DNA from: Streptomyces sp. WM6386 | GTDB taxonomy: Bacteria > Actinomycetota > Actinomycetes > Streptomycetales > Streptomycetaceae | Reading direction: 5' to 3' | DNA: 64,000 bases | Assembly (NCBI RefSeq): GCF_000972385.1 | Contig: NZ_JXTE01000035.1 | Coordinates: forward strand, 21,747 to 85,746 | Part shown: one piece after another, positions 8,109 through 16,880 of the stretch | Numbering within the stretch: the stretch's first letter is position 1 | How the letters are laid out: every line of letters begins with the position of its first letter | Translations under genes and position numbers: made by a program | The notes under the pieces: generated by a model | What the model was told of the DNA's origin: nothing | The model's database searches: none | Seen by the model: the letters and a program-made list of their open reading frames with translations, nothing else

Positions 8109-8622
8109 GGGGGCAGCCTAATCCGTACTCATGAGCGTTCGGAGGGAGCGCTTGCTCCTCGGGATGTTCGGCAGGCCCGCCGGGGTGTTCGGCATGCTCT
8201 TCGAGCGCATGGCAAAGAGAGCGCCTACCTTCTCATTCGCCGGACACGCGCGCAGGCCTTGGCCTAAGCTGCTCTCAACTGTCACAGCAGTGCGGCCACG
8301 TATCAATACGTCCGGCGACCCCGAATCGTTCCGGAGGTTCCCCAACTTTTTGATGGGGACGTGTCCGAATCCGCCTTGTGTGTCACCTGGTGCCCGTTGT
8401 GACTCAACTGAACTGTCCCGCTTTGCCGGGATGATCACGCATGTCGCCAGCTCACTCCCCCGGGTGATCTGCCGCTTACGCATAGTCCGTTCGGGCCATT
8501 CAAGATTGGGCCCGAAGGGGGTGTTGCGCTGTGCCCACCTTCCGTAACGTCCTCAACTGGCGGCGGTGAATATGCCGCTGCCGCCGTGGGGGAGCCTCGA
8601 TTCGGGAGAGGACGGCGCCGGT
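8109..8622 (+). promoter_or_regulatory. Long intergenic region upstream of wblA and the PBP gene
   Basis: About 510 bases without a supportable gene separate two divergent genes. Short open frames occur in both strands but show no family features. The stretch from about 8280 to 8520 is lower in GC than its surroundings and is the likely wblA promoter region. In other Streptomyces wblA has a long regulated upstream region bound by developmental regulators such as BldD; I cannot identify a specific operator here with confidence. Confidence 0.5.
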
Positions 8623-8961
8623 ATGGGCTGGGTAACCGACTGGAGTGCGCAGGCGGCCTGCCGCACTACCGATCCAGATGAGCTGTTCGTTCAAGGAGCA
8701 GCGCAGAACAGGGCCAAGGCGGTGTGCACCGGATGCCCGGTGCGTACGGAGTGCCTGGCCGACGCGCTCGACAACCGCGTCGAGTTCGGCGTGTGGGGAG
8801 GCATGACGGAGCGGGAACGCCGTGCGCTGCTGCGCAGGCGGCCCACCGTGACCTCCTGGCGCCGGCTCTTGGAGACCGCGCGTACGGAGTACGAGCGAGG
8901 GGTCGGCATTCTGCCCCTCGACGACGATGAGGTGTACGAGCACTACGCGGCGGTGAGCTGA
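8623..8961 (+). CDS. wblA: WhiB-family regulator WblA
   Basis: A 112-residue WhiB-like iron-sulfur transcription factor. The four cluster ligands are visible: AACR near residue 11, the CTGC pair, and TEC. The family turn GVWGG and the basic ERERRALLRRR stretch follow. It starts at ATG 8623 (MGWVTDWSAQ), which gives the length I remember for S. coelicolor WblA. An in-frame ATG lies further upstream at 8572. GAGAGGA lies about 10 bases before the chosen start. WblA represses antibiotic production and promotes aerial development in Streptomyces; its counterpart whiB4 senses oxygen and nitric oxide in mycobacteria. The divergent PBP and convergent ArsA-like genes repeat the mycobacterial gene order. 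Confidence 0.93.
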   Translation: MGWVTDWSAQAACRTTDPDELFVQGAAQNRAKAVCTGCPVRTECLADALDNRVEFGVWGGMTERERRALLRRRPTVTSWRRLLETARTEYERGVGILPLDDDEVYEHYAAVS

Positions 8962-8993
8962 GGGCGAGACCCCTGGGGACCCGTCCGCGTGGC

Positions 8994-10322
8994 TCAGCCG
9001 TCCGCGGTCTCGGGCAGCTCCGGCCGACCGGCCGCGAGCCGTGTTCCGATGTCTCGCAGCCCCGCGAGGTCGTGTACGTCGCCGGGCAGCGCGGCCACCT
9101 CTGCCACCGCCACTTCGGGGTGGAGCGCGGTGAAGCGGTCACGCGTGCGCTGCTCGCGGGAGAGCAGCCGCATACGCTCGGCATGCAGTCTCAACAGACC
9201 TGCGGTGAGTTGTTCGACGGTCCGGTCCGCGGCGGGGGAGCCTTCGGCGGACACCGGAACGGATGCGTGGTCGGACGCGGAGGATTCTGAACTGCCGTCT
9301 GTGTCGGGAGAGTTACGAACTCCAGCTTTCCCGTCCTCCTGATCGACAATGCGGGACTCCTCAAGATTTTCCGCGGCGGCGAGTGCCCGCTCGGCCGACA
9401 GCCGGGCGGCGCCGCTGCCGTGGACCCGGTTGAGCACCAGTCCCGCGAGCGGCATGTCCTCGGCGGCCAGCCGCTCCACGAAGTACGCGGCCTCCCGCAG
9501 CGCGTCCCGCTCCGGCGCCGCGACCACCAGGAACGCCGTGCCGGGCGCCTGGAGCAGCTTGTACGTCGCGTCCGCGCGCGTGCGGAAGCCGCCGAACATC
9601 GAGTCCATGGCGGACACGAAGGTCTGGACGTCCTTGAGGAGCTGCCCGCCGAGCAGCTTGCCGAGGGTGCCGGTCATCATCGACATTCCGACGTTCAGAA
9701 ACTTCATCCCCGCGCGCCCGCCGAGCTTGGCCGGGGCGGTGAGCAGCCGGATCAGCTTGCCGTCGAGGAAGGACCCGAGCCGCTTGGGCGCGTCCAGGAA
9801 GTCCAGCGCGGACCGGGACGGCGGGGTGTCCACGACGATGAGGTCCCACTCGTCGCGGGCCCGCAGCTGGCCCAGCTTCTCCATCGCCATGTACTCCTGC
9901 GTGCCCGCGAAGCCCGCCGAGAGCGACTGGTAGAAGGGGTTGCCGAGAATCGCGGACGCCCGCTCGGGGTCCGCGTGCGCCTCGACGATCTCGTCGAAGG
10001 TGCGCTTCATGTCGAGCATCATCGCGTGCAGCTCGCCGTCGCCCTCGACGCCCTTCACACGGCGTGGGGTGTTGTCGAGGGAGTCGATGCCCATGGACTG
10101 GGCGAGCCGGCGGGCCGGGTCGATGGTCAGGACGACGACCTTCCGGCCGCGCTCGGCGGCCCTGAGGCCCAGCGCCGCCGCGGTCGTGGTCTTGCCGACG
10201 CCGCCCGAGCCGCAGCACACCACGATGCGTGTCGCCGGATCGTCGACCAGCGGATCCAGGTCGAGCATGCGCGCGGGGGAGAGGCGGTGCTGCCTGGCCT
10301 GCCCCTCGACGTCCGGACTCAT
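8994..10322 (-). CDS. ArsA-like (GET3/BagB type) ATPase, second of a pair
   Basis: A 442-residue P-loop ATPase of the ArsA/GET3 group. The deviant Walker A is GSGGVGKTTTAAALGL at about residue 38, switch I follows as TIDPARRL, and VVDTPPS is switch II. After the ATPase core (to about 330) comes an acidic, serine-rich linker and a helical tail. Its start ATG overlaps the stop of the upstream partner gene by four bases (ATGA), so the two are translationally coupled and probably form a heterodimer. The equivalent M. tuberculosis pair (Rv3679/Rv3680, from memory) protects against nitrosative and metabolic stress. It converges on wblA. Confidence 0.9.
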   Translation of the reverse strand: MSPDVEGQARQHRLSPARMLDLDPLVDDPATRIVVCCGSGGVGKTTTAAALGLRAAERGRKVVVLTIDPARRLAQSMGIDSLDNTPRRVKGVEGDGELHAMMLDMKRTFDEIVEAHADPERASAILGNPFYQSLSAGFAGTQEYMAMEKLGQLRARDEWDLIVVDTPPSRSALDFLDAPKRLGSFLDGKLIRLLTAPAKLGGRAGMKFLNVGMSMMTGTLGKLLGGQLLKDVQTFVSAMDSMFGGFRTRADATYKLLQAPGTAFLVVAAPERDALREAAYFVERLAAEDMPLAGLVLNRVHGSGAARLSAERALAAAENLEESRIVDQEDGKAGVRNSPDTDGSSESSASDHASVPVSAEGSPAADRTVEQLTAGLLRLHAERMRLLSREQRTRDRFTALHPEVAVAEVAALPGDVHDLAGLRDIGTRLAAGRPELPETADG

Positions 10323-11314
10323 GACATCCCCTGCTTCCGCAGTTCCGTGGCCAGCTCGTACAGACCCGCCAAATCCATGCCCTCGGCGAGCAGCGGCAGT
10401 TCGTGCAGCGGCAGGCCCAGTTCGCCGAGTACCGCGCGCTGTTCGTGCTCCAGCGCGTACCGCTCGGCGTACTCCTCGGCCTGGGCCAGGAGCGGGTCCA
10501 CCAGCCGCTCGGCATGCCCGCCGCGCCGCGCCCCGCCGAGCCCGGCGGCGGACAGCGACTGTGCGAAGGAGGAACGAGTGGTGCCCCGGACGAGTTCCAA
10601 CTCGTCCGCGTCCAACACCTCCGGACGCACCATGTTCACGATGATCCGCCCCACCGGCAGCTTCGCCGCCCGCAGTTCGGCGATCCCGTCCGCGGTCTCC
10701 TGGACGGGCATCTCCTCCAGCAGCGTCACCAGGTGCACGGCCGTCTCCGACGACTTCAGCACCCGCATCACCGCCTGTGCCTGATTGTGTATCGGCCCTA
10801 TCTTCGCGAGCCCCGCCACCTCGTCGTTGACGTTGAGGAAGCGGGTGATGCGTCCGGTGGGGGGTGCGTCCATCACGACGTAGTCGTAGGCGAACCGCCC
10901 GGACTTCTCCTTGCGCCGCACCGCCTCGCACGCCTTGCCGGTCAGCAGGACGTCCCTGAGACCGGGCGCGACGGTGGTGGCGAAGTCGATGGCGCCGAGC
11001 TTCTTCAGGGCGCGTCCGGCTCCACCGAGTTTGTAGAACATCTGGAGGTAGTCCAGAAGGGCCAGTTCGGGATCGATGGCGAGGGCATACACCTCCCCGC
11101 CGCCCGGTGCGACCGCGATTTTTCTCTCCTCGTAGGGCAATGCCTCCGTCTCGAAGAGCTGTGCGATGCCCTGGCGGCCCTCGACCTCGACGAGAAGCGT
11201 GCGCTTCCCCTCGGTGGCCAGGGCCAGCGCGAGAGCCGCGGCCACCGTCGTCTTACCGGTGCCGCCCTTGCCACTGACGACCTGGAGCCTGCTCACGTCT
11301 TCGAGCGTAACCAT
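10319..11314 (-). CDS. ArsA-like (GET3/BagA type) ATPase, first of a pair
   Basis: A 331-residue P-loop ATPase. Walker A is SGKGGTGKTTVAAALALALA at about residue 13, including the signature lysine of the ArsA/MinD class. VMDAPPTGRI is switch II. A segment with EEMPVQETADGIAEL fits the adenine-binding side of the family. The first gene of a two-gene unit, it ends in ATGA overlap with the second ATPase. Arsenite transport is unlikely: no metal-binding cysteine cluster is visible. A stress-related partner role next to wblA is the better inference. It is divergent from the DUF4177 gene at 11424. Confidence 0.9.
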   Translation of the reverse strand: MVTLEDVSRLQVVSGKGGTGKTTVAAALALALATEGKRTLLVEVEGRQGIAQLFETEALPYEERKIAVAPGGGEVYALAIDPELALLDYLQMFYKLGGAGRALKKLGAIDFATTVAPGLRDVLLTGKACEAVRRKEKSGRFAYDYVVMDAPPTGRITRFLNVNDEVAGLAKIGPIHNQAQAVMRVLKSSETAVHLVTLLEEMPVQETADGIAELRAAKLPVGRIIVNMVRPEVLDADELELVRGTTRSSFAQSLSAAGLGGARRGGHAERLVDPLLAQAEEYAERYALEHEQRAVLGELGLPLHELPLLAEGMDLAGLYELATELRKQGMS

Positions 11315-11423
11315 TCGATGCGGGTACCAACCGGCAGGCTGTGGATACTGCGCTTTTCCGGGGGGTGGCCCCCGGACCCCCAGGAGCTAAGCCTGTGTGT
11401 GGTCAGCGGCTAAAGTCGGCCAC

Positions 11424-11582
11424 ATGACCAAGTGGGAATACGCAACCGTGCCGCTGCTCGTCCATGCCACGAAGCAGATTCTGGACACCTGGGGCGAGGA
11501 CGGCTGGGAGCTCGTCCAGGTCGTGCCCGGGCCGAACAACCCCGAGCAGCTGGTGGCCTACCTGAAGCGGGAGAAGGCGTGA
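11424..11582 (+). CDS. DUF4177 domain small protein
   Basis: A 52-residue protein (MTKWEYATVPLL, then WGEDGWELVQV). The W-G-x-x-G-W-E-L core is the hallmark of DUF4177, a small beta-alpha fold of unknown function. TAAAGT at 11411-11416 lies seven bases before the ATG and resembles a -10 element, so the transcript may be leaderless. The stop overlaps the GTG start of the RidA gene (GTGA), indicating coupled translation. The pairing of this small protein with RidA is conserved in actinobacteria as I remember it. Confidence 0.88.
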   Translation: MTKWEYATVPLLVHATKQILDTWGEDGWELVQVVPGPNNPEQLVAYLKREKA

Positions 11583-12046
11583 GCGCGGTCGAGGCGAAGC
11601 TCGCCGAGCTCGGGCTGACGCTGCCGGAGGTCGTCCCGCCGCTGGCCGCGTACCAGCCGGCCGTGCAGTCGGGCGTGTACGTGTACACCTCGGGCCAGCT
11701 GCCGATGATCGAGGGCAAGCTCCCGGTCACCGGCAAGGTGGGCGCGGAGGTCACCCCGGAGGAGGCCAAGGACCTGGCCCGCACCTGCGCGCTGAACGCG
11801 CTGGCGGCCGTCAAGTCGGTCGCCGGTGATCTGGACCGCGTCAAGCGTGTGGTGAAGGTCGTCGGGTTCGTGGCGTCGGCGTCGGACTTCACCGGCCAGC
11901 CGGGTGTCATCAACGGCGCGAGCGAGCTGCTGGGCGCGGTCCTCGGCGACAAGGGCGTCCACGCGCGCAGCGCGGTCGGGGTGGCGGTGCTGCCGCTGGA
12001 CGCACCGGTGGAGGTCGAGGTCCAGGTGGAGCTCACCGAGGCATAG
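11579..12046 (+). CDS. RidA/YjgF family protein
   Basis: A 155-residue member of the RidA (YjgF/YER057c/UK114) superfamily. True RidA enzymes hydrolyse reactive enamines and imines released by PLP enzymes. Features seen: VYTSGQLPM near residue 40, PEEAKDLARTCALNALAAVK, VVKVVGFVAS, and HARSAVGVAVLPLDAPVEVE at the end. The arginine of HARSAVGV matches the substrate carboxylate-binding position of archetypal RidA, but the exact subgroup is unclear. The GTG start overlaps the DUF4177 stop. Confidence 0.9.
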   Translation: MSAVEAKLAELGLTLPEVVPPLAAYQPAVQSGVYVYTSGQLPMIEGKLPVTGKVGAEVTPEEAKDLARTCALNALAAVKSVAGDLDRVKRVVKVVGFVASASDFTGQPGVINGASELLGAVLGDKGVHARSAVGVAVLPLDAPVEVEVQVELTEA

Positions 12047-12100
12047 CCGCACCTCCGGGCACCTCTCGAACATTCACGCACCACGGGATAGCCTCCGCCC

Positions 12101-12970
12101 ATGGCGAATGGGCAGTGGTTTCCGCAGGACTGGCCGGAACGTATCCGTGCGCTCGCCGACGGCACGCTCACCCCGGTCGTCCCCAAGCGCGCGGCCACGG
12201 TCATGCTCCTCAAGGACACCGCCGCGGGTCCCGTCGTGCACATGCTGCGCAGACGCGCCTCCATGGCCTTCGCCGGAGGCGCGTACGCGTATCCGGGCGG
12301 CGGCGTCGACCCTCGCGACGACGACCACCAGATCCGCTGGGCGGGCCCCACGCGCGCGTGGTGGGCCGAGCGGCTCGGCGTCGACGAGGCGCAGGCCCAG
12401 GCGATCGTCTGCGCGGCCGTACGTGAGACGTACGAGGAGGCGGGCGTCCTGCTCGCCGGGCCGGCCCCGGACTCGGTGGTCGGTGACACCACGGGTGCGG
12501 ACTGGGAGGCGGACCGCGAGGCCCTGGTCGCGCGGGACGTGAGTTTCGCCGAGTTCCTGGAGCGTCGCGACCTGGTGCTGCGCTCGGACCTGCTGGGCGC
12601 CTGGACCCGCTGGATCACCCCGGAGTTCGAACCCCGCCGCTACGACACCTGGTTCTTCGTCGCCGCCCTCCCCGAGGGCCAGCGCACCCGCAACGCCTCC
12701 ACGGAGGCGGACCGCACGGTGTGGATCGGCCCGGCCGAGGCGGCGGCCTCGTACGACAAGGGCGAACTGCTGATGATGCCGCCCACGATCGCGACCCTGC
12801 GCCAGCTGGCGCCGTACGACACCGCGGACGAGGCCCTCAGGGACGCCCCCGCCCGCGACCTGACCCCCGTTCTGGCCCGGGCCCGCCTGGACGACGACGA
12901 GATCGTCCTGTCCTGGCCGGGGCACGACGAGTTCACCAAGCACATCCCGACCGGTGGAGCCCCCGCATGA
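12101..12970 (+). CDS. NUDIX hydrolase
   Basis: A 289-residue NUDIX protein. AFAGGAYAYPGGGVDPRDDD is the entry to the Nudix fold, and the catalytic helix is AAVRETYEEAGVLLAG (R-E-x-x-E-E-x-G). The helix is separated from the first glycine by an insertion that contains RAWWAERLG, a pattern of the long NUDT19-like subgroup. A metal-dependent pyrophosphohydrolase is expected; the substrate, possibly CoA-like, is not readable. Its stop overlaps the start of the MBL hydrolase (ATGA), so the two are coupled. Confidence 0.87.
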   Translation: MANGQWFPQDWPERIRALADGTLTPVVPKRAATVMLLKDTAAGPVVHMLRRRASMAFAGGAYAYPGGGVDPRDDDHQIRWAGPTRAWWAERLGVDEAQAQAIVCAAVRETYEEAGVLLAGPAPDSVVGDTTGADWEADREALVARDVSFAEFLERRDLVLRSDLLGAWTRWITPEFEPRRYDTWFFVAALPEGQRTRNASTEADRTVWIGPAEAAASYDKGELLMMPPTIATLRQLAPYDTADEALRDAPARDLTPVLARARLDDDEIVLSWPGHDEFTKHIPTGGAPA

Positions 12971-13797
12971 CGGACGCCGCAGCCCTTCCCGGCCAGCCGA
13001 GGGGCGGGGTGCTTTCCGGACCCGCCACCCCGAGGGCCGTCAACGTCCTCGCGCCCAACGCGTCCGCGATGACCCTGGACGGCACGAACACCTGGATCCT
13101 CGCCGAGCCCGACTCCGAGCTGGCCGTCGTGGTCGACCCCGGGCCGCTGCACGAGGGGCATCTGCGCAACGTCGTGGACACCGCAGAGAAGGCCGGCAAG
13201 CGCATCGCCCTGACCCTGCTGACGCACGGTCACCCGGACCATGCCGAGGGCGCCGTGCGGTTCGCCGAGCTCACGGGCACGAAGGTGCGGGCGCTGGACC
13301 CGGCGCTGCGGCTGGGCGACGAGGGGCTTGGCGCCGGGGACGTGGTCAGGGTCGGCGGCCTGGAGCTGAGGGTCGTGCCGACGCCGGGGCACACCTCGGA
13401 CTCCCTGTGCTTCCATCTCCCGGCCGATCAGGCGGTCCTGACGGGTGACACGGTCCTGGGACGCGGTACGACGGTCGTGGCGCACCCTGACGGCCGCCTG
13501 GGCGACTATCTGGACTCCCTGAGGCGTCTGAGGTCCCTCACGGTCGACGACGGCGTCCACACCGTCCTCCCGGGCCATGGACCCGTCCTGGAGGACGCAC
13601 AGGGGATGGTGGAGTTCTATCTCGCCCACCGCGCTCATCGGCTCGCCCAGGTGGAGACAGCCGTGGAGGACGGGTATGCGACGCCGGGCCAGGTCGTCGC
13701 GCACGTGTACGCGGACGTGGACCGGTCCCTGTGGCCGGCGGCGGAACTGTCGGTGCGGGCGCAGCTGGACTATCTGGAGGAGCACGGGCTGATCTAG
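12967..13797 (+). CDS. MBL-fold metallohydrolase
   Basis: A 276-residue metallo-beta-lactamase-fold hydrolase. The metal-binding signature THGHPDHAEGA is at about residue 85. The later ligands are in PTPGHTSDSL, LTGDTVLG and LPGHGP. Together they give the glyoxalase II/LACTB2-like arrangement of two zinc ions. The C-terminal helical region (HRAHRLAQVE and SVRAQLDYLEEHGLI) fits the LACTB2-type tail. The substrate is unknown. It is translationally coupled to the preceding NUDIX gene and is the counterpart of Rv3677c in the mycobacterial block, from memory. Confidence 0.9.
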   Translation: MTDAAALPGQPRGGVLSGPATPRAVNVLAPNASAMTLDGTNTWILAEPDSELAVVVDPGPLHEGHLRNVVDTAEKAGKRIALTLLTHGHPDHAEGAVRFAELTGTKVRALDPALRLGDEGLGAGDVVRVGGLELRVVPTPGHTSDSLCFHLPADQAVLTGDTVLGRGTTVVAHPDGRLGDYLDSLRRLRSLTVDDGVHTVLPGHGPVLEDAQGMVEFYLAHRAHRLAQVETAVEDGYATPGQVVAHVYADVDRSLWPAAELSVRAQLDYLEEHGLI

Positions 13798-13833
13798 CGG
13801 GGCGGTCCGCTTCCGCGTCACGCGCGCGTACGC

Positions 13834-14655
13834 CTAGTCCGGGCGCGGCGCCTTCACCCCGTGCACGCGCGTGTACTCCTCCGCCAGCCACGGCCCGAGA
13901 TCGTCGATGTACGACATGAGCACGTCCCGGTCGCCGCGCGGCGCGTACCCACGCACCGCCGCCGCCCGCAGGTGCGCGGCCCGCTCCGGGTAGTACGCGC
14001 CGAACGCCTCCGCCATCTCCGTCAGATCGCTCGTCCAGCCGTTCCAGCGGGGCATGACGAGGGTGAAGCCGGTGCGGACGAGGTGGCGGGACATGAAGCG
14101 CACGAGGGGACGCAGAGCCTCCTCCGAGCCGCCCGCGCGGGAGATCCGCTCGCGCCAGCGCGGCAGCAGCAGGGCGAGGTCGCCGTTGGTCTCGCGGGCG
14201 AGCCGTGAGTCGGGGCGGTAGCGCGGCAGGTACTCGGCGAGGTCGTCGCCGAGCAGCGGGGTGCACAGGCAGGCCACGAACCACCCCATGTCGTACGTCT
14301 CCGCCTCGCTCAGCAGCCGTGCCCGGCTGTGGAGCAGCGTCGCGGACCCGTCGATCTCCGGGAACTCCTTGTCCAGCGCTGTGTCGAGCGCCCGGGCCGC
14401 CTCGCGGTCCGCGTCCGTCGGTTCCTCGTGCAGGGCGACGAGCAGGTCGAGGTCGCTGCGGCCCACGCGCGCGGTGCCGCGCGGGACCGACCCGTAGAGG
14501 TACGCGCTGTGCAGTCGTGCCCCGAACACGTCCAGCAGCCGGTCCCGCGCCACGGCGACGACCGGACGGAAGGCGTGCGGCACGCGCGCGAGGGATCCTT
14601 CGCGCTCGAGGTAGCCCTGGACGTCGAGACCCTTGCGTAGAACGGTTTCGGCCAT
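13834..14655 (-). CDS. Nucleotidyltransferase with aadA-like (DUF4111) layout
   Basis: A 273-residue protein with the nucleotidyltransferase core GSVPRGTARVGRSDLDLLVAL: G-S followed by D-x-D metal ligands, at about residues 52-72. The second half holds a helical domain of the kind seen in aminoglycoside 3''-adenylyltransferases (MGWFVACLCTPLLGDDL, then RHLVRTGFTLVMPRW). It may adenylylate a small molecule, but resistance cannot be claimed from sequence. The start is ATG at 14653-14655. It converges on the MBL gene and lies downstream of crp on the same strand, separated by a hairpin and a dispersed repeat. Confidence 0.8.
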   Translation of the reverse strand: MAETVLRKGLDVQGYLEREGSLARVPHAFRPVVAVARDRLLDVFGARLHSAYLYGSVPRGTARVGRSDLDLLVALHEEPTDADREAARALDTALDKEFPEIDGSATLLHSRARLLSEAETYDMGWFVACLCTPLLGDDLAEYLPRYRPDSRLARETNGDLALLLPRWRERISRAGGSEEALRPLVRFMSRHLVRTGFTLVMPRWNGWTSDLTEMAEAFGAYYPERAAHLRAAAVRGYAPRGDRDVLMSYIDDLGPWLAEEYTRVHGVKAPRPD

Positions 14656-14747
14656 GGGTTCACTGTGCCGCCACAAGGGGGCGGGAGCAGCGGATTTACG
14701 GCGCGGCCGAACGGGCGTCGGTCTCTGTTGCGCCGGTCCGGGAAATC

Positions 14748-14817
14748 TCAGCCCGTCCGGCGATTGAGGACGAGGCCGTTCAGGCCGAAGGGGGGTCTGG
14801 GGGCGCAGCCCCCAGGA
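14748..14817. repeat. Dispersed Streptomyces intergenic element
   Basis: The stretch beginning TCAGCCCGTCCGGCGATTGA, continuing through a GACGAG segment to GGGGGTCTGGGGGCGCAGCC, is a form I recognise from many Streptomyces intergenic regions. It sits between crp and the nucleotidyltransferase gene. Parts of the same GGGG.CTG.CCCC theme occur at about 11357-11391 and 19228-19250. It encodes nothing that I can identify. Confidence 0.6.
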
Positions 14818-14837
14818 CAGCGGCGGCGGCATAAGTC

Positions 14838-14866
14838 GGGGCCCGCCTCATGATGAGACGGGCCCC
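14838..14866 (-). terminator. Hairpin terminator of crp
   Basis: Arms 14838-14850 and 14854-14866 pair over 13 bases, with one G-T type mismatch and a three-base loop. It lies 28 bases downstream of the crp stop codon and upstream of the nucleotidyltransferase start, where it can end the crp transcript. Confidence 0.75.
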
Positions 14867-14893
14867 CAAACGGAGTACGGCCGAGACCGAGCG

Positions 14894-15568
14894 TCAGCGA
14901 GAGCGCTTTGCGAGTCGCTCCACGTCCAGCAGGATCACCGCGCGGGCCTCCAGGCGGAGCCAGCCGCGCTGGGCGAAGTCGGCGAGGGCCTTGTTGACCG
15001 TCTCGCGGGAGGCGCCGACCAGCTGGGCGAGCTCTTCCTGCGTGAGGTCGTGGACGACGTGGATGCCTTCCTCGGACTGCACGCCGAAGCGGCGGGAGAG
15101 GTCCAGGAGTGCGCGGGCGACTCGGCCGGGAACGTCCGAGAAGACCAGGTCGGACATCTGATCGTTGGTCTTGCGCAGCCGGCGGGCGACGGCGCGCAGC
15201 AGCGCGGTGGCCACCTCGGGGCGGACGTTCAGCCAGGGCTGGAGGTCGCCGTGGCCGAGGGCGAGCAGCTTGACCTCGGTCAACGCGGTGGCGGTCGCCG
15301 TGCGCGGGCCCGGGTCGAAGAGCGACAGCTCGCCGATCAGCTCGCCGGGGCCGACGACGGCGAGCATGTTCTCGCGGCCGTCGGGGGAGGTGCGGTGGAG
15401 TTTGACCTTGCCCTCGGTGACGACGTAGAGCCGGTCGCCCGGGTCGCCCTCATGGAACAGGGAATCGCCGCGCGCGAGGGTCACCTCACTCATGGAGGCG
15501 CGGAGCTCCGCGGACTGCTCGTCATCGAGCGCCGCGAAGAGCGGGTTGCGCCGCAGAACGTCGTCCAC
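14894..15568 (-). CDS. crp: Crp/Fnr-family regulator (cAMP receptor protein)
   Basis: A 224-residue Crp. The N-terminal cyclic-nucleotide domain shows EGDPGDRLYVVTEGKVKL and GELIGELSLFDPGPRTATATA, which holds the cAMP phosphate-binding R-T pair. The C-terminal winged helix-turn-helix is TQEELAQLVGASRETVNKAL, whose recognition helix matches S. coelicolor Crp and M. tuberculosis Rv3676 as I remember them. The GTG start at 15566-15568 has AGGAGAG upstream. Crp controls germination, development and antibiotic precursor supply in S. coelicolor. It is divergent from nth with a 207-base gap, the same order as in mycobacteria. Confidence 0.96.
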   Translation of the reverse strand: MDDVLRRNPLFAALDDEQSAELRASMSEVTLARGDSLFHEGDPGDRLYVVTEGKVKLHRTSPDGRENMLAVVGPGELIGELSLFDPGPRTATATALTEVKLLALGHGDLQPWLNVRPEVATALLRAVARRLRKTNDQMSDLVFSDVPGRVARALLDLSRRFGVQSEEGIHVVHDLTQEELAQLVGASRETVNKALADFAQRGWLRLEARAVILLDVERLAKRSR

Positions 15569-15775
15569 GAGTTCTCTCCTTGTCGACCTGCTCAGGGGAT
15601 CTTGCTCCCCCTTGGTACCAGGGGACCGTGTTCCCCATTTTGCCGGACGGTCCAAACAGTGTGATCTGTCACAAGGATGCCGCACAGGTGTCCCGAGGTA
15701 AGCGGCAGGGGTCCAATCGGGGGCCGATCTCCCGGGTCCGGGGCGATTGTCGGTGCCGGGCTTTAGGCTGGCCGG

Positions 15776-16789
15776 GTGTCCAAATCGCCGGTGAGAGCAC
15801 AGGCCAAGGGGGCTGGGCGGGTGGTTGTACGTCGAGATTCCGCTGTGGGCGAACAGGGCCCCGGTGGCGGAAAGAAAACGGCAAATGTGACAAAGAAGGC
15901 TGCAGTGAAGAAGGCTCCGGCGGTGGTGAAGCAGGCGGCCGAGAAGAAGGTCCCCGTGAAGAAGGCCGTGGCGGGAAAGGTTCCGGCCAAGACCGTCGCC
16001 GTCAAGCCGGCGAAGGCGGAGTCGCCCGCCGCGCTGGTGCGCCGGGCCCGCCGGATCAACCGCGAACTGGCCGAGGTGTTTCCGTACGCCCACCCGGAGC
16101 TGGACTTCGAGAACCCCTTCCAACTCGTGGTCGCCACGGTGCTGTCCGCCCAGACGACCGACCTGAGGGTCAATCAGACGACCCCCGCGCTCTTCGCCAA
16201 GTACCCGACCCCCGAGGACCTGGCCGCCGCCAACCCCGAGGAGGTCGAGGAGATCCTGCGTCCGACCGGCTTCTTCCGGGCCAAGACCAAGTCGGTCATA
16301 GGGCTGTCGAAGGCGCTGGTCGAGCAGTTCGGCGGCGAGGTCCCGGGCCGCCTCGAGGACCTCGTCAAGCTGCCCGGCGTAGGCCGCAAGACGGCGTTCG
16401 TCGTCCTCGGCAACGCCTTCGGGCGGCCCGGCATCACCGTGGACACGCACTTCCAGCGGCTGGTGCGGCGCTGGCAATGGACCGCCGAGACCGACCCCGA
16501 CAAGATCGAGGCCGCGATCGGCGCGCTGTTCCCCAAGGGCGACTGGACGGACCTCTCGCACCACGTCATCTGGCACGGCCGCCGTATCTGCCACGCCCGC
16601 AAGCCCGCCTGCGGCGCCTGCCCCATCGCCCCGCTCTGCCCGGCGTTCGGCGAGGGCGAGACGGACCCGGAGAAGGCGAAGAAGCTCCTCAAGTACGAGA
16701 AGGGCGGCTTCCCGGGGCAGCGGCTCAACCCTCCGCAGGCCTACCTGGACGCGGGCGGGAAGGCGGCGCCGCCGCTGGGGGCCGGATGA
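15776..16789 (+). CDS. nth: Endonuclease III (DNA glycosylase/AP lyase)
   Basis: A 337-residue base-excision repair enzyme. The helix-hairpin-helix [14 protein letters not shown] carries the catalytic lysine, and [10 protein letters not shown] the catalytic aspartate. The 4Fe-4S cluster motif is complete at the C-terminus: C-x6-C-x2-C-x5-C in [17 protein letters not shown]. The first 80 or so residues form a Lys/Ala/Val-rich extension (KKAAVKKAP and similar) absent from E. coli Nth. It resembles the TopA tail and likely adds DNA affinity. The GTG start lies seven bases after TAGGCT (15764-15769), consistent with a leaderless message. Confidence 0.95.
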   Translation: MSKSPVRAQAKGAGRVVVRRDSAVGEQGPGGGKKTANVTKKAAVKKAPAVVKQAAEKKVPVKKAVAGKVPAKTVAVKPAKAESPAALVRRARRINRELAEVFPYAHPELDFENPFQLVVATVLSAQTTDLRVNQTTPALFAKYPTPEDLAAANPEEVEEILRPTGFFRAKTKSVIGLSKALVEQFGGEVPGRLEDLVKLPGVGRKTAFVVLGNAFGRPGITVDTHFQRLVRRWQWTAETDPDKIEAAIGALFPKGDWTDLSHHVIWHGRRICHARKPACGACPIAPLCPAFGEGETDPEKAKKLLKYEKGGFPGQRLNPPQAYLDAGGKAAPPLGAG

Positions 16790-16880
16790 GGGGCGCCACC
16801 AGGGGCACGGGCCGGCCGGCGCGGCTCCAGGAACGATCTCGGGTCGGCCGGGCGTTGGACTCGCAAGGACGGGGGTGGCG

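Noticed and set aside
10319..11314. Arsenic resistance (ArsA) role for the ATPase pair
   Set aside because: No metalloid-binding cysteines are visible, there is no arsB or arsR nearby, and the gene order points to the wblA-linked stress pair of actinobacteria.
13834..14655. Antibiotic resistance call for the aadA-like nucleotidyltransferase
   Set aside because: The fold is shared, but sequence alone cannot show activity on aminoglycosides, and the context is housekeeping.
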